Assembly (NCBI RefSeq): GCF_000317475.1
Contig: NC_019729.1
Coordinates: 3,176,501 to 3,240,500 of the forward strand
Direction of reading: 5' to 3'
Source: Oscillatoria nigro-viridis PCC 7112
GTDB taxonomy: Bacteria; Cyanobacteriota; Cyanobacteriia; Cyanobacteriales; Microcoleaceae
Length of the DNA: 64,000 bases
The notes below the pieces were generated by a model. The model was not told the DNA's origin, searched no databases, and worked only from the letters and a program-made list of their open reading frames with translations. Positions within the stretch are counted from its first letter, which is position 1, and each line of letters begins with the position of its first letter. The translations under genes were made by a program, and so were the position numbers. Shown one piece after another: positions 24,919 through 32,030 of the stretch.

Positions 24919-25505
24919 TCAGAGTCTCCGTCTTTCAACTCGGCAATTATTTTTTCTGTCTTCCTACTGGCGCGTCGCTGTCCGTAGAGTCGAGCAGCAA
25001 AGCTAGTAACTATAGCTACTAAGTCTTGCATTAATTCATCTTTTCCATTTTCTGCTAAATTGACTATTTCCAACTTAATTCCTAATCTTGATAGCAGAAC
25101 ATCTAAGTAGTTTGTACCAAATCGAGCCAAACGGTCTTTGTGTTCAACCAATAAAATGTCGTAGTCGTCTTGTCGTAGCAGTGATTCTAATTGTTTTCGG
25201 TGGTCGTTCAATCCGCTGCCAATTTCTTTGACATTTCTAACGATTTGATAGCCATTGGCAATTGCGTACTCAGTCAACCTCTCCGATTGGCGGTTGAGAT
25301 TATCTTTGTTTTCCGAAGAAGATACTCGACTGTAAATAGCGACTCGATTTGTTGTTTTATTTGATGAAAATTGCGGTGAATAATCAACTATGATCAGTCC
25401 GCTTTCTGTCTGCCTTGCAGGATGTGGCAGTTTGTTTGCCTTCCACCAGCGCCAAGCGGTTGTGTAGCTTATGCCTATTGCTTTAGCGTAGTCAGGTAGT
25501 TTCAT
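24909..25505 (-). CDS. tnpA: IS607-type TnpA serine recombinase
   Basis: 198 aa from the ATG of MKLPDYAKAIGIS. An N-terminal MerR-like helix-turn-helix (ISYTTAWRWWKANKLPHPARQ) precedes a resolvase domain with the catalytic Ser in AIYSRVSSSENKDNL, plus EIGSGLNDHRKQLESLL and LLVEHKDRLARFG. This domain order is typical of IS607 TnpA. A strong Shine-Dalgarno AGGAGGTG lies just before this ATG, which is why I prefer it to the frame opening 27 bp upstream. Confidence 0.9.
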   Translation of the reverse strand: MKLPDYAKAIGISYTTAWRWWKANKLPHPARQTESGLIIVDYSPQFSSNKTTNRVAIYSRVSSSENKDNLNRQSERLTEYAIANGYQIVRNVKEIGSGLNDHRKQLESLLRQDDYDILLVEHKDRLARFGTNYLDVLLSRLGIKLEIVNLAENGKDELMQDLVAIVTSFAARLYGQRRASRKTEKIIAELKDGDSECS

Positions 25506-25574
25506 TTTCACCTCCTGACTACAAAATACCATCGCTGCTTACTACTGACTACAAATTTAATAAAGTTTTACAAT

Positions 25575-25997
25575 ACCAGCGTTCTTGTCCCCTTCTATTT
25601 ACCAGAAGCTCTCAGCGATGCTGTTGATGAATTGCTGAGGATTGAAGACACACCCGCACTAAGTCAATTAGTTGAGGTGGAACTGTTTTCAGCAGTTGCC
25701 CGCAAATTGCGAATGAGGAAAATTTCTCCAGAAGAGGCAAGACAAATAGCGCTCGATTTTCAAACTGACTTGGATGAAAATTTTTATACTCGCATCCCCT
25801 TAGAGCCAATTCATTACAATTTAGCTCGCGATTGGATTAGCCGCTTTGAAGTACCGTTGCGTACCTTAGATGCACTGCATTTAGCAGTAGCAAGTTCTAA
25901 TCAGTTGCTTTTGGTGACTGGCGATGAAGCTTTGGCTCGCAGTGCTCGGACTTTAGGAATTGAAGTTCAGTTATTGATTGCCGTAGCTGAGGGCTAA
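25575..25997 (+). pseudogene. VapC/PIN toxin, main body, cut off from its start
   Basis: Reads TSVLVPFYLPEALSDAVDEL..., then VEVELFSAVARKL and RTLDALHLAVASSNQLLLVTGDE (second and third acidic sites of the PIN fold). The intact toxin would be about 145 aa. The upstream five codons, including the first catalytic Asp, lie beyond the IS607 element. Internal TTG or ATG codons could start a truncated product, but it would lack one metal ligand. Precise loss of the IS would restore the reading frame. Confidence 0.8.
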
Positions 25998-26031
25998 AAG
26001 GTCTATCGCCCTTTTGTCAATGAAACTGCAC

Positions 26032-26487
26032 TTATGCCTCCACCAAAGGTGCATAGCAGGATTTCATATCCTCGCGGGAGATGATTTTAGTTGATGTTTC
26101 CGCAGGTTCTAATCCCTGGCGAGCGTTGAGCCAAGGTGTCTCTGATTGCGTCAATTCTGCAAGATGTTTAGCACTTAATTCTCCATAAGCATTCCAAACT
26201 TCTTCGAGAACCTCGATTTCATCTTCATCAAATTCTTCTTCAAAATTATCGGGAGCGGGAATATCGCTATATTTGTAAGCTTTGTACTGATCCCAAACAT
26301 CGCGGACAATGGGGCCGGAAACCCAAGCTTCAATATCTCGATCGAATAGCGGCTGGCTTCTAAAGACTAAACTCCAAGCTTGTGCATAATACACGAGCTT
26401 TTGCAGTTTCAGCCCAGAAATGGTATCGCCTGCTTCTCGATCGACACGACATAAAAAGTAACGAGCTACGTCAAGAGCACTTTTCAT
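26032..26487 (-). CDS. Panacea-domain (DUF4065/SocA-like) protein, probable antitoxin
   Basis: 151 aa from the ATG of MKSALDVARYFL. Matches the Panacea/GepA layout: DVARYFLCRVDREAGDTISG, LKLQKLVYYAQAWSL, AWVSGPIVRDVWDQYK, and a C-terminal LTQSETPWLNARQGL. Panacea domains occur in antitoxins that neutralise many unrelated toxins. No toxin gene lies beside it on the same strand; the disrupted PIN toxin is convergent, 34 bp away. The frame extends 41 codons upstream, but that stretch lacks family features and is HIP1-like DNA. Confidence 0.8.
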   Translation of the reverse strand: MKSALDVARYFLCRVDREAGDTISGLKLQKLVYYAQAWSLVFRSQPLFDRDIEAWVSGPIVRDVWDQYKAYKYSDIPAPDNFEEEFDEDEIEVLEEVWNAYGELSAKHLAELTQSETPWLNARQGLEPAETSTKIISREDMKSCYAPLVEA

Positions 26488-26590
26488 AGTTTTAGGATTT
26501 GAGTAATTTGACAAATTCACTTTTGATGCTAAGCTATTTGGTGGCTTTAGAAGTACGATCGCAACTTCGATCGCCCTTTTCCCCTCGCAA

Positions 26591-26780
26591 CTACATTTCT
26601 CTCCCCACATCCCCCAACCTTTGAGCTAATTCTTTCTCGCTGCAGCTAAGCTAACTCCTCATGCCAACCAGGTTCATCCGGCTCGACCCTAGGTAAATCG
26701 TACATCGCCGGCAGCCTTTGCTTCGGAATGTCGATCGGCTCGAGTGCAAGCGACGCCGAATGCTGGACGGGAAACATCAT
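26591..26780 (-). pseudogene. Remnant of a Uma2-type nuclease gene
   Basis: From an ATG at 26780 the minus strand reads a Uma2-like N-terminus (IPKQRLPAMYDLPRVEPDEP) and stops soon after; in another frame just beyond it reads SEKELAQRLGDVGREM and a TAG, like the coiled-coil tails of Uma2 proteins. The catalytic middle is missing. I infer an internal deletion plus frameshift. Confidence 0.5.
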
Positions 26781-26840
26781 CAAGGCTGACTGCTACTGGC
26801 GGTCATACAATTTTAGATTTAAGATTTTAGGTTTTAGATT

Positions 26841-27013
26841 GGCAATGGCTTATTATGTAAAGGTTTGGAGCTGGCCTACCGTTGCATCCTTTTTTCAAAC
26901 AGGCGGTCATGCGATTTTAGATTTTAGATTTTAGATTTTAGATGGGCAAGGGCTTATTATGTAAAGGTTTGGAGCTGGCCTACCGTTGCATCCTTTTTTC
27001 AAACAGGCGGTCA
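26841..27013. repeat. Tandem duplication of a 69-bp unit with ATTTTAG heptamers between
   Basis: Copies at 26841-26909 and 26945-27013 differ at one base (period 104 bp). Each carries CCTTTTTTCAAACAGGCGGTCA at its end, and between them ATTTTAG repeats about five times. No coding potential; located upstream of hemC. Confidence 0.8.
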
Positions 27014-27134
27014 AAATCTGGTATTTCTATTTTATCGCCCGAATTATCCCAACCAGCAATTAAAGTCCCCACCTGCGGTACGCTAGATCAGGTGAATATA
27101 TTGGCTGATTTCAAGCTATCCTCCGATCGATCTT

Positions 27135-28106
27135 ATGTCCCCAACCACATCTGCCCCTTCCCGAACCGTTCGCATCGGTTCCCGCAAAAGCCAACTCGCT
27201 CTCGTGCAAACCCACTGGGTGCAAGAACAGCTACAGAAACACTTCCCGCAACACACTTTTGAAGTCCACACCATGTCCACCCAAGGGGACATAATTCTTG
27301 ATGTCGCCCTCGCTAAAATTGGCGATAAAGGACTTTTCACCAAAGAATTAGAAACGGGAATGATTAACAATGAAACGGACTTTGCCGTTCATTCCCTCAA
27401 AGATTTGCCTACCAATTTGCCCGAAGGTTTAATTTTAGGATGCGTCACCGAACGGGAAAATCCCGCTGACGCCCTGGTAGTTCACTCCAAGCACAAAGAC
27501 AAGCAACTCGACACCCTCCCAGAAGGTTCAGTAATCGGCACTTCTTCCCTGCGGCGGCTGGCTCAACTGCGGCACCATTTCCCTCATTTTGAATTTAAAG
27601 ATATTCGTGGCAATCTCAATACTCGACTGGCTAAATTAGATGAGGGCGGTTACGACGCGATTATTTTAGCAGTTGCCGGCCTCGAAAGATTGGGAATGGG
27701 CGATCGCATCCACCAAATTATCCCTGCTGAAATCTCCCTTCACGCCGTCGGACAAGGTGCTTTGGGTATCGAATGCCGCGCCGGAGACACAGAAATCATG
27801 GAAGTGATTAAAGCTCTCGAACACTCGGAAACCGCCCAAAGATGTTATGCCGAACGCGCATTTCTGCGGGAATTAGAAGGCGGCTGTCAAGTGCCGATAG
27901 GTGTCAATACCAAAATAGAAAACGGTCAACTAACCTTAACTGGAATGGTATCGAGTCTCGACGGCAAGCGATTCGTCAAAGATAGTGTTTCCGGCGCCGC
28001 CGAGACTGCTGAAATGCTGGGAATTGACCTCGCTCACCGACTGCGCCAACAGGGTGCTAGTGCAATTTTAGAGGAAATATTTGTCGAAGTTCAACGTGGT
28101 TCATAA
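27135..28106 (+). CDS. hemC: Porphobilinogen deaminase (hydroxymethylbilane synthase)
   Basis: 323 aa. Joins four porphobilinogens into hydroxymethylbilane in tetrapyrrole (chlorophyll, haem, bilin) synthesis. Recognised by [62 protein letters not shown], and the cofactor Cys in [12 protein letters not shown]. Length is standard. It stands alone, with repeats upstream. The start ATG at [12 protein letters not shown] has only a weak ribosome binding site; initiation nearby is still implied by IGSRKSQ following at once. Confidence 0.95.
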   Translation: MSPTTSAPSRTVRIGSRKSQLALVQTHWVQEQLQKHFPQHTFEVHTMSTQGDIILDVALAKIGDKGLFTKELETGMINNETDFAVHSLKDLPTNLPEGLILGCVTERENPADALVVHSKHKDKQLDTLPEGSVIGTSSLRRLAQLRHHFPHFEFKDIRGNLNTRLAKLDEGGYDAIILAVAGLERLGMGDRIHQIIPAEISLHAVGQGALGIECRAGDTEIMEVIKALEHSETAQRCYAERAFLRELEGGCQVPIGVNTKIENGQLTLTGMVSSLDGKRFVKDSVSGAAETAEMLGIDLAHRLRQQGASAILEEIFVEVQRGS

Positions 28107-28240
28107 AACCGATCCGCATCTCTTTGTCAATGCTTTGAGACGCGATATATCGCCTTTTGTAAAATAAAAATAACAGGCGGTTTGCTTTGGCAAAACAGGT
28201 AGAGTAGCAGTCTGATTGTAGATTTTTGATGGAATTTTAG

Positions 28241-28382
28241 ATAGGACTTGCGCGATAGATTTCAAAAATATCTGACTAATTTAGGACGCTCCGCACGGGT
28301 GTTAATCAACCCGGTTTCTGATGTAAGTCTCGCTTTATGGCCCAAGATTTATGGTAAAAACCGGTTTTTTTTCGTAAGTCCT
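28241..28382. mobile_element. Possible MITE with TAGGACTT(G/A)CG ends
   Basis: The ends TAGGACTTGCG (28241) and CGTAAGTCCTA (ending 28382) are inverted repeats with one mismatch; TAGGACTTACG-type ends are seen on cyanobacterial insertion sequences. The 142-bp interior has no gene. No target duplication longer than TA is visible. The rest of 28107-28463 holds nothing else I recognise. Confidence 0.4.
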
Positions 28383-28463
28383 AGAAATATTAACATACCC
28401 ATCCAAAATCTACAATCGCACATCCAAAATTAATCAGCAATTTATTTCAGGTAAAGGCAAAAT

Positions 28464-29291
28464 ATGAGCGCTAGAGAAATTCAATTAAAGCTGGAATTGA
28501 AAAAGGTTCAGCAACTCTACAGCAAAATGCAGGCAGACCAACAAGCTTTGCAGAAGCAATTGAAAGAGTTCAAAACTCAAGCAGGAAATTTTTCGGATGT
28601 AGTCGAGCAAGTCTTGCCGTCCGTAGTTTCAATTTACGTCATGGATTGGGATACAGAAGAAGAGATTTCTTCAGGGAGCGGCTTCTTTGTATCGCCGGAC
28701 ATAATTGTCACTAACTATCACGTTGTAGAAGATATTGCCGATGAAGATTACTTCTATGAAGAAGATGAAGTCGAACAGGTTTTAGTGGAAACTCATGACG
28801 GAAAATTGAGATTGGCAGAGGTGGTGTTTACTGGTAATGCCGAAGAAGATTTAGCATTGCTCTTAATTAGCGATTTTACCTTCGACCAGAACACAGGGGA
28901 ACAAGTGGAATTTCCCCAAGAATATCCTCCCCTAGAGTTGTCTTTTGATGTGAAAGTGGGAGATAGAGTAATTGCGGTGGGCAATCCTTTGGGGCAGTTT
29001 GCTTCAACTGTAACTCAAGGTATTGTGAGTGCTATTCGAGAACCTGACGAGTATGAAGAAGGCGACGAAGAAGATGATAGTGTTGCTGAGGTAAAGGTGT
29101 TACAAACGGATGCGGCGATTAATCCGGGAAATTCCGGCGGGCCGCTGATTAATATGGCCGGTCAAGTGGTTGGGGTGAATACGTGGGGATGGGAAGATGC
29201 TGATAATATTAATTTGGCGATCGCCTCTGAAGCTTTGGATGATTTTTTAGCGGGATTTGAAGAAACTTTTGAGGACGATTCTCAGAATTAG
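28464..29291 (+). CDS. Trypsin-like serine protease without PDZ or signal peptide
   Basis: 275 aa. An N-terminal coiled coil (residues 1-40, MSAREIQLKLELKKVQQLYS) precedes a DegP-like chymotrypsin fold with His86 (TNYHVVED), Asp129 (EEDLALLL) and Ser224 (INPGNSGGPL). Unlike Deg/Htr proteins it has no PDZ domain and no export signal, so it is probably cytoplasmic. Very acidic inserts (EEDEVEQ, EYEEGDEEDDSVAEV) lie in surface loops. Monocistronic by spacing. Confidence 0.85.
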   Translation: MSAREIQLKLELKKVQQLYSKMQADQQALQKQLKEFKTQAGNFSDVVEQVLPSVVSIYVMDWDTEEEISSGSGFFVSPDIIVTNYHVVEDIADEDYFYEEDEVEQVLVETHDGKLRLAEVVFTGNAEEDLALLLISDFTFDQNTGEQVEFPQEYPPLELSFDVKVGDRVIAVGNPLGQFASTVTQGIVSAIREPDEYEEGDEEDDSVAEVKVLQTDAAINPGNSGGPLINMAGQVVGVNTWGWEDADNINLAIASEALDDFLAGFEETFEDDSQN

Positions 29292-29359
29292 TCAAAAGAG
29301 TTAGGGAAGTTTTGTCAATGTGAGCGATCGTACTTTTTTTGAAACGCAGATGCACGTAG

Positions 29360-29412
29360 ATTGACGCGGATGGGAGAAGGACGGTCGCATTTTTGAGTAA
29401 AGTGCGATCGCC
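29360..29412. repeat. Dispersed repeat ending in a HIP1 site, copy 1
   Basis: A stretch of GACGCGGATGG plus TTGAGTAAAGTGCGATCGC with short spacer recurs at 36640-36690 with few changes. A shorter relative (ACGCGGATGGAAGAAG) lies at about 30098-30114. No coding content. Confidence 0.6.
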
Positions 29413-29413
29413 C

Positions 29414-29710
29414 TTAATCCAAGTCTAAATGCAATTTAATAGCAGCATCTACCAACTGCATGATTTCCTCAGTTATACTTCCTACTACGTCACTGTTGAT
29501 TCGCTGTTTAGAAATTGTCCGCACTTGCTGTGCTTGCACTTTTGAAGGTTTGGACAAACCACTCTCCTCTGGATTTAGCAATACCTCAAAAGGATAAATG
29601 CGAGTAACATTTGACGTAATCGGTAAAATCGTGACTGTATTTGCAGCACGGTTATTGGCATCATTGCTGACTATTAACATGGGACGGCGTTTATCCATCT
29701 CGGAACCCAC
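29414..29710 (-). CDS. MazF/PemK-type toxin (start codon uncertain)
   Basis: 98 aa from a GTG, but the family's conserved N-terminus IKRGEIYYANLSPAVGSEMD lies in frame further upstream, to 29752. In that upstream part the codons are CAG ATA AAA CGT, so there is no ATG, GTG or TTG where the family starts; only ATA is available. Conserved parts present: KRRPMLIVSNDANN, VTILPITSN, KVQAQQVRTISKQRI. MazF cuts mRNA. It overlaps the RHH antitoxin end by up to 14 bases, so coupling of translation, an ATA start, or a start-codon loss are all possible. Confidence 0.75.
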   Translation of the reverse strand: MGSEMDKRRPMLIVSNDANNRAANTVTILPITSNVTRIYPFEVLLNPEESGLSKPSKVQAQQVRTISKQRINSDVVGSITEEIMQLVDAAIKLHLDLD

Positions 29711-29738
29711 CGCAGGGCTTAGGTTTGCATAGTAAATT

Positions 29739-29966
29739 TCACCACGTTTTATCTGTCAGTCCATCTGCAACTGTCGCGTCCCAATCCGGGTCATTTTCTA
29801 GAGATGCTTCTCGGTAGGCCAACTCTAGTTCCAAACGCCTTAATAACTTCAGTGCTACTTCTATTACTTGGGAGTCAGATTCGCAGCCCTTGGCAATTTT
29901 GTAGCTTTCAATAAACTGTGCTAGCGATCGCGGTAAGGAAATCGATATTTGTTCAGCTTGGGTCAT
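29739..29966 (-). CDS. Ribbon-helix-helix (MazE/CopG-like) antitoxin
   Basis: 75 aa. The N-terminus EQISISLPRSLAQFIESYKIAKGC has the RHH strand-helix-helix pattern, ended by DSQVIEVALKLLRRLE, which dimerises and binds operator DNA. The C-terminus (DPDWDATVADGLTDKTW) should bind the MazF-type toxin whose gene follows and overlaps. Upstream is a 92-bp direct repeat shared with the upstream region of the DUF6883 gene. Confidence 0.8.
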   Translation of the reverse strand: MTQAEQISISLPRSLAQFIESYKIAKGCESDSQVIEVALKLLRRLELELAYREASLENDPDWDATVADGLTDKTW

Positions 29967-29972
29967 CTTAGC

Positions 29973-30064
29973 AATTGGTAATTACAAAGATTATTTTTAC
30001 ATTATAGCACGGGCGATCGAGCCAAGTAAATTTTACTATTGACACAGCGATCGCCTGTTTTTGG
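29973..30064. repeat. 92-bp direct repeat, copy 1
   Basis: Starts AATTGGTAATTACAAAG and runs through a HIP1 GCGATCGC to CCTGTTTTT. The second copy at 31671-31763 differs at about three or four bases and by extra T residues. Copy 1 is the promoter-side flank of the RHH-MazF pair. The rest of 29967-30318 contains GAGCGAGCGCCCTT repeats and no gene. Confidence 0.8.
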
Positions 30065-30318
30065 GAAAGAGCGAGCGCCCTTTTTTACCACAGATTAACG
30101 CGGATGGAAGAAGAGCGAGCGCCCTTCCACACAAAGGATCGATCGCTCTTCGCAAAATAAAAGCGAGCGCCCATAATATCTGTAGGGGCGAAGCATTCCC
30201 CACGACTGGCTTGACAGCCGAGTTTGTGTCAAATAAAATAAATATATAGTTCTCTGATTATTAACTGATAAAATATATCTATTAGACGAACTAATAAAAC
30301 TGACTCAAAGGCTAATTT

Positions 30319-30639
30319 ATGGTAAACATAATTTCTGAACATATTACAATTAATCCCGGTTTTTGCGGTGGGAAACCTTGCATTACTGGACATCGAATTA
30401 AGGTACAAGATGTGGTAATTTGGCATGAGGAAATGGGAATGTCACCAGAGGAGATTATTTACCATTATCCTTCAATTACTCTAGCTGATGTTTATGCAGC
30501 TTTGACTTATTATCACGATCGTCGTGAAGAAATTAGGACACAAATTAGAGAAGATGAAACCTTTGTTCGCGGGTTACAAGCCCAAAATCCGTCTATCCTT
30601 CAGCAAAAATTAAAAAGCCTAAATGTCAAGAACTCTTAA
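30319..30639 (+). CDS. DUF433 antitoxin
   Basis: 106 aa. Characteristic DUF433 text: ITINPGFCGGKPCITGHRIK, VQDVVIWHEEMGMSPEEIIY, and YPSITLADVYAALTYYHDRR. DUF433 proteins are the antitoxins paired with DUF5615 PIN-like toxins; the winged helix binds operator DNA. The stop overlaps the next gene by 17 bp, indicating translational coupling. Confidence 0.85.
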   Translation: MVNIISEHITINPGFCGGKPCITGHRIKVQDVVIWHEEMGMSPEEIIYHYPSITLADVYAALTYYHDRREEIRTQIREDETFVRGLQAQNPSILQQKLKSLNVKNS

Positions 30640-30958
30640 CTTTCATTTGGATGAAAATGTAAGTAATGCTATTGCGATCAGCCTGCGAAGGTATGAGATT
30701 AATGTGACGACTACAACGGAAGCAGGCTTATTGGGAAAGCCTGATGAACTTCATGTAGAATTTGCGATAGCCGAAGGGAGAGTAATTTTTACTCAAGATG
30801 CAGATTTTTTAAGGATAAATCAAACTGGATTACCTCATAATGGGATTATTTACTGCCAGAAAAATAGTCGCTCGATTGGAGAAATTTTGAGAAGTTTGGT
30901 ATTGATTTGGGAGTATCTTGATTTGGACGATCTGACAGGGCGTGTGGAGTTTATTTAA
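30623..30958 (+). CDS. DUF5615 PIN-like toxin
   Basis: 111 aa. FHLDENVSNAIAISLRR with the first acidic pair, TTTEAGLLGKPDELHVEFA, and VIFTQDADFLRI mark the Mut7-C/DUF5615 PIN-like fold, a putative RNase. It overlaps the DUF433 antitoxin gene upstream. Acidic residues needed for metal binding look intact. Confidence 0.85.
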   Translation: MSRTLNFHLDENVSNAIAISLRRYEINVTTTTEAGLLGKPDELHVEFAIAEGRVIFTQDADFLRINQTGLPHNGIIYCQKNSRSIGEILRSLVLIWEYLDLDDLTGRVEFI

Positions 30959-31032
30959 AACTAGCGATCGCCCTTCTCATCCAGAAACGCGATCGCTCTT
31001 CCCCAAAAAAGCGATGAGTATGGGATATTTAT

Positions 31033-31275
31033 TTATGCAGCCTCAGTCAAAGTCCTGACACGTAAAACTTCATTAGACATCAACGGTTCAATTTCCGACT
31101 CAGCTAAGGTAATTACAGCTATAGTTTCACCTAAAGCATTAAAAACTTCGAGACTGTAGCCATCCTCATCGGGGTGGGGATGATGCTCAACAATAGTGGC
31201 AATATCTCCTCGACAGAGTTTGTACTTGGGTACATCGGTTCGTAAAGCTACTCTTTTAAACAAGGGAAATTTCAT
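31033..31275 (-). CDS. DUF4926 domain protein
   Basis: 80 aa. LFKRVALRTDVPKYKLCRGD, IATIVEHHPHPDEDGYSLEV and GETIAVITLAESEIEPL are the DUF4926 beta-rich pattern. It follows the DUF6883 gene with one base between, so the two are translated together. DUF6883-DUF4926 pairs recur in cyanobacteria and look like a toxin-antitoxin or immunity arrangement, but no activity is established. Confidence 0.8.
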   Translation of the reverse strand: MKFPLFKRVALRTDVPKYKLCRGDIATIVEHHPHPDEDGYSLEVFNALGETIAVITLAESEIEPLMSNEVLRVRTLTEAA

Positions 31276-31276
31276 T

Positions 31277-31606
31277 TTATACCTCCTTATTGGGATATAG
31301 GGTGATAAACTTGGTTTTTTGGGATGGAAACTCAGTCATCCAAACAGTCACTACTCGCAGGCTTATGCCGTTAGGGCCAGTTAACGTGTCGCGAATTTCA
31401 TACTTATTACCATAGCGCGTTTGTTCGGTTGGTGTTGCATCCAGAGGCAAAATTTGTTCTCTTAAGTCTTTTTCTAGTTGTTGCCAGTTGTCTTGGGTAT
31501 AGTTGGCTTGTGCAAGAAACAAAGATTTATCATCTTCTAATAAGAACTTGAGCAAATACTGAGTTATTTTTGCCTCAGCAATAATGGTATCATTAGGTAG
31601 TTTCAT
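31277..31606 (-). CDS. DUF6883 domain protein
   Basis: 109 aa. MKLPNDTIIAEAKITQYLLK, LREQILPLDATPTEQTRYGN, and ISLRVVTVWMTEFPSQKTKFITLYP match DUF6883. Upstream gene of the two-gene unit with DUF4926. A 92-bp repeat lies 65 bp upstream, the same sequence that sits upstream of the RHH-MazF operon. Biochemical role unknown; related domains occur in polymorphic toxins. Confidence 0.75.
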   Translation of the reverse strand: MKLPNDTIIAEAKITQYLLKFLLEDDKSLFLAQANYTQDNWQQLEKDLREQILPLDATPTEQTRYGNKYEIRDTLTGPNGISLRVVTVWMTEFPSQKTKFITLYPNKEV

Positions 31607-31670
31607 TTACTTAATTTTGTAAGATTAGTATGGTCAATTTAAAATTATATCTTATTTTTAGCAAGACCTG

Positions 31671-31763
31671 AATTGGTAATTACAAAGATTATTTTTAGAT
31701 TATAGAACGAGCGATCGAGCCAAGTAAATTTTACTATTGACACAGCGATCGCCTGTTTTTTTG
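31671..31763. repeat. 92-bp direct repeat, copy 2
   Basis: Second copy of the repeat at 29973-30064, same orientation. The pair brackets the DUF433-DUF5615 and DUF6883-DUF4926 modules (about 1.6 kb). Confidence 0.8.
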
Positions 31764-31770
31764 GTAAAGC

Positions 31771-31970
31771 CTGTAGGGGCGGGAACGCCTGTGATATTTG
31801 ACACCGATCGACAAATTATGTAAACCCGCCCCACCCTACCGAGAAATCAATAATTAATTGAATTTAACGGTTGAGAGGGGATATTTGTGAGGGGTTACTG
31901 GTTGGGTGGGGGCGGGTTTATCAAGGTTATTGGTGGGTGGTATAATTTATCGGCGAACCCGCCCCTACAG
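31771..31970. mobile_element. 200-bp inverted-repeat element, copy A (MITE-like)
   Basis: Perfect 13-bp ends CTGTAGGGGCGGG / CCCGCCCCTACAG. Inside are further inverted GGGCGGGTTTA motifs and the run AATTAATTGAATTTAACGG. It is the same family as 33544-33742, with which it shares most of its interior. No target duplication is evident. No gene in 31607-32030. Confidence 0.75.
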
Positions 31971-32030
31971 ATTTTATTCAATATTTTACCAGGAATCTTA
32001 GCCCACATTTTACTATCCATTTACTACACA

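Larger units (their letters stand above)
23633..25574 (-). mobile_element. IS607-family element (tnpA serine recombinase + tnpB) inserted in a toxin gene
   Basis: About 1.94 kb, with ends fixed by the interrupted toxin frame (left flank ...ATAGAT, right flank ACCAGCGTT...). AT is shared at both junctions, fitting a 2-bp crossover core and no longer target duplication, as expected for a serine recombinase. Boundaries are good to about 2 bp. It carries overlapping tnpA and tnpB on the minus strand. Only about 17 bp separate the tnpB stop from the left end, so any omega-RNA scaffold must overlap the tnpB 3' end. Confidence 0.82.
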
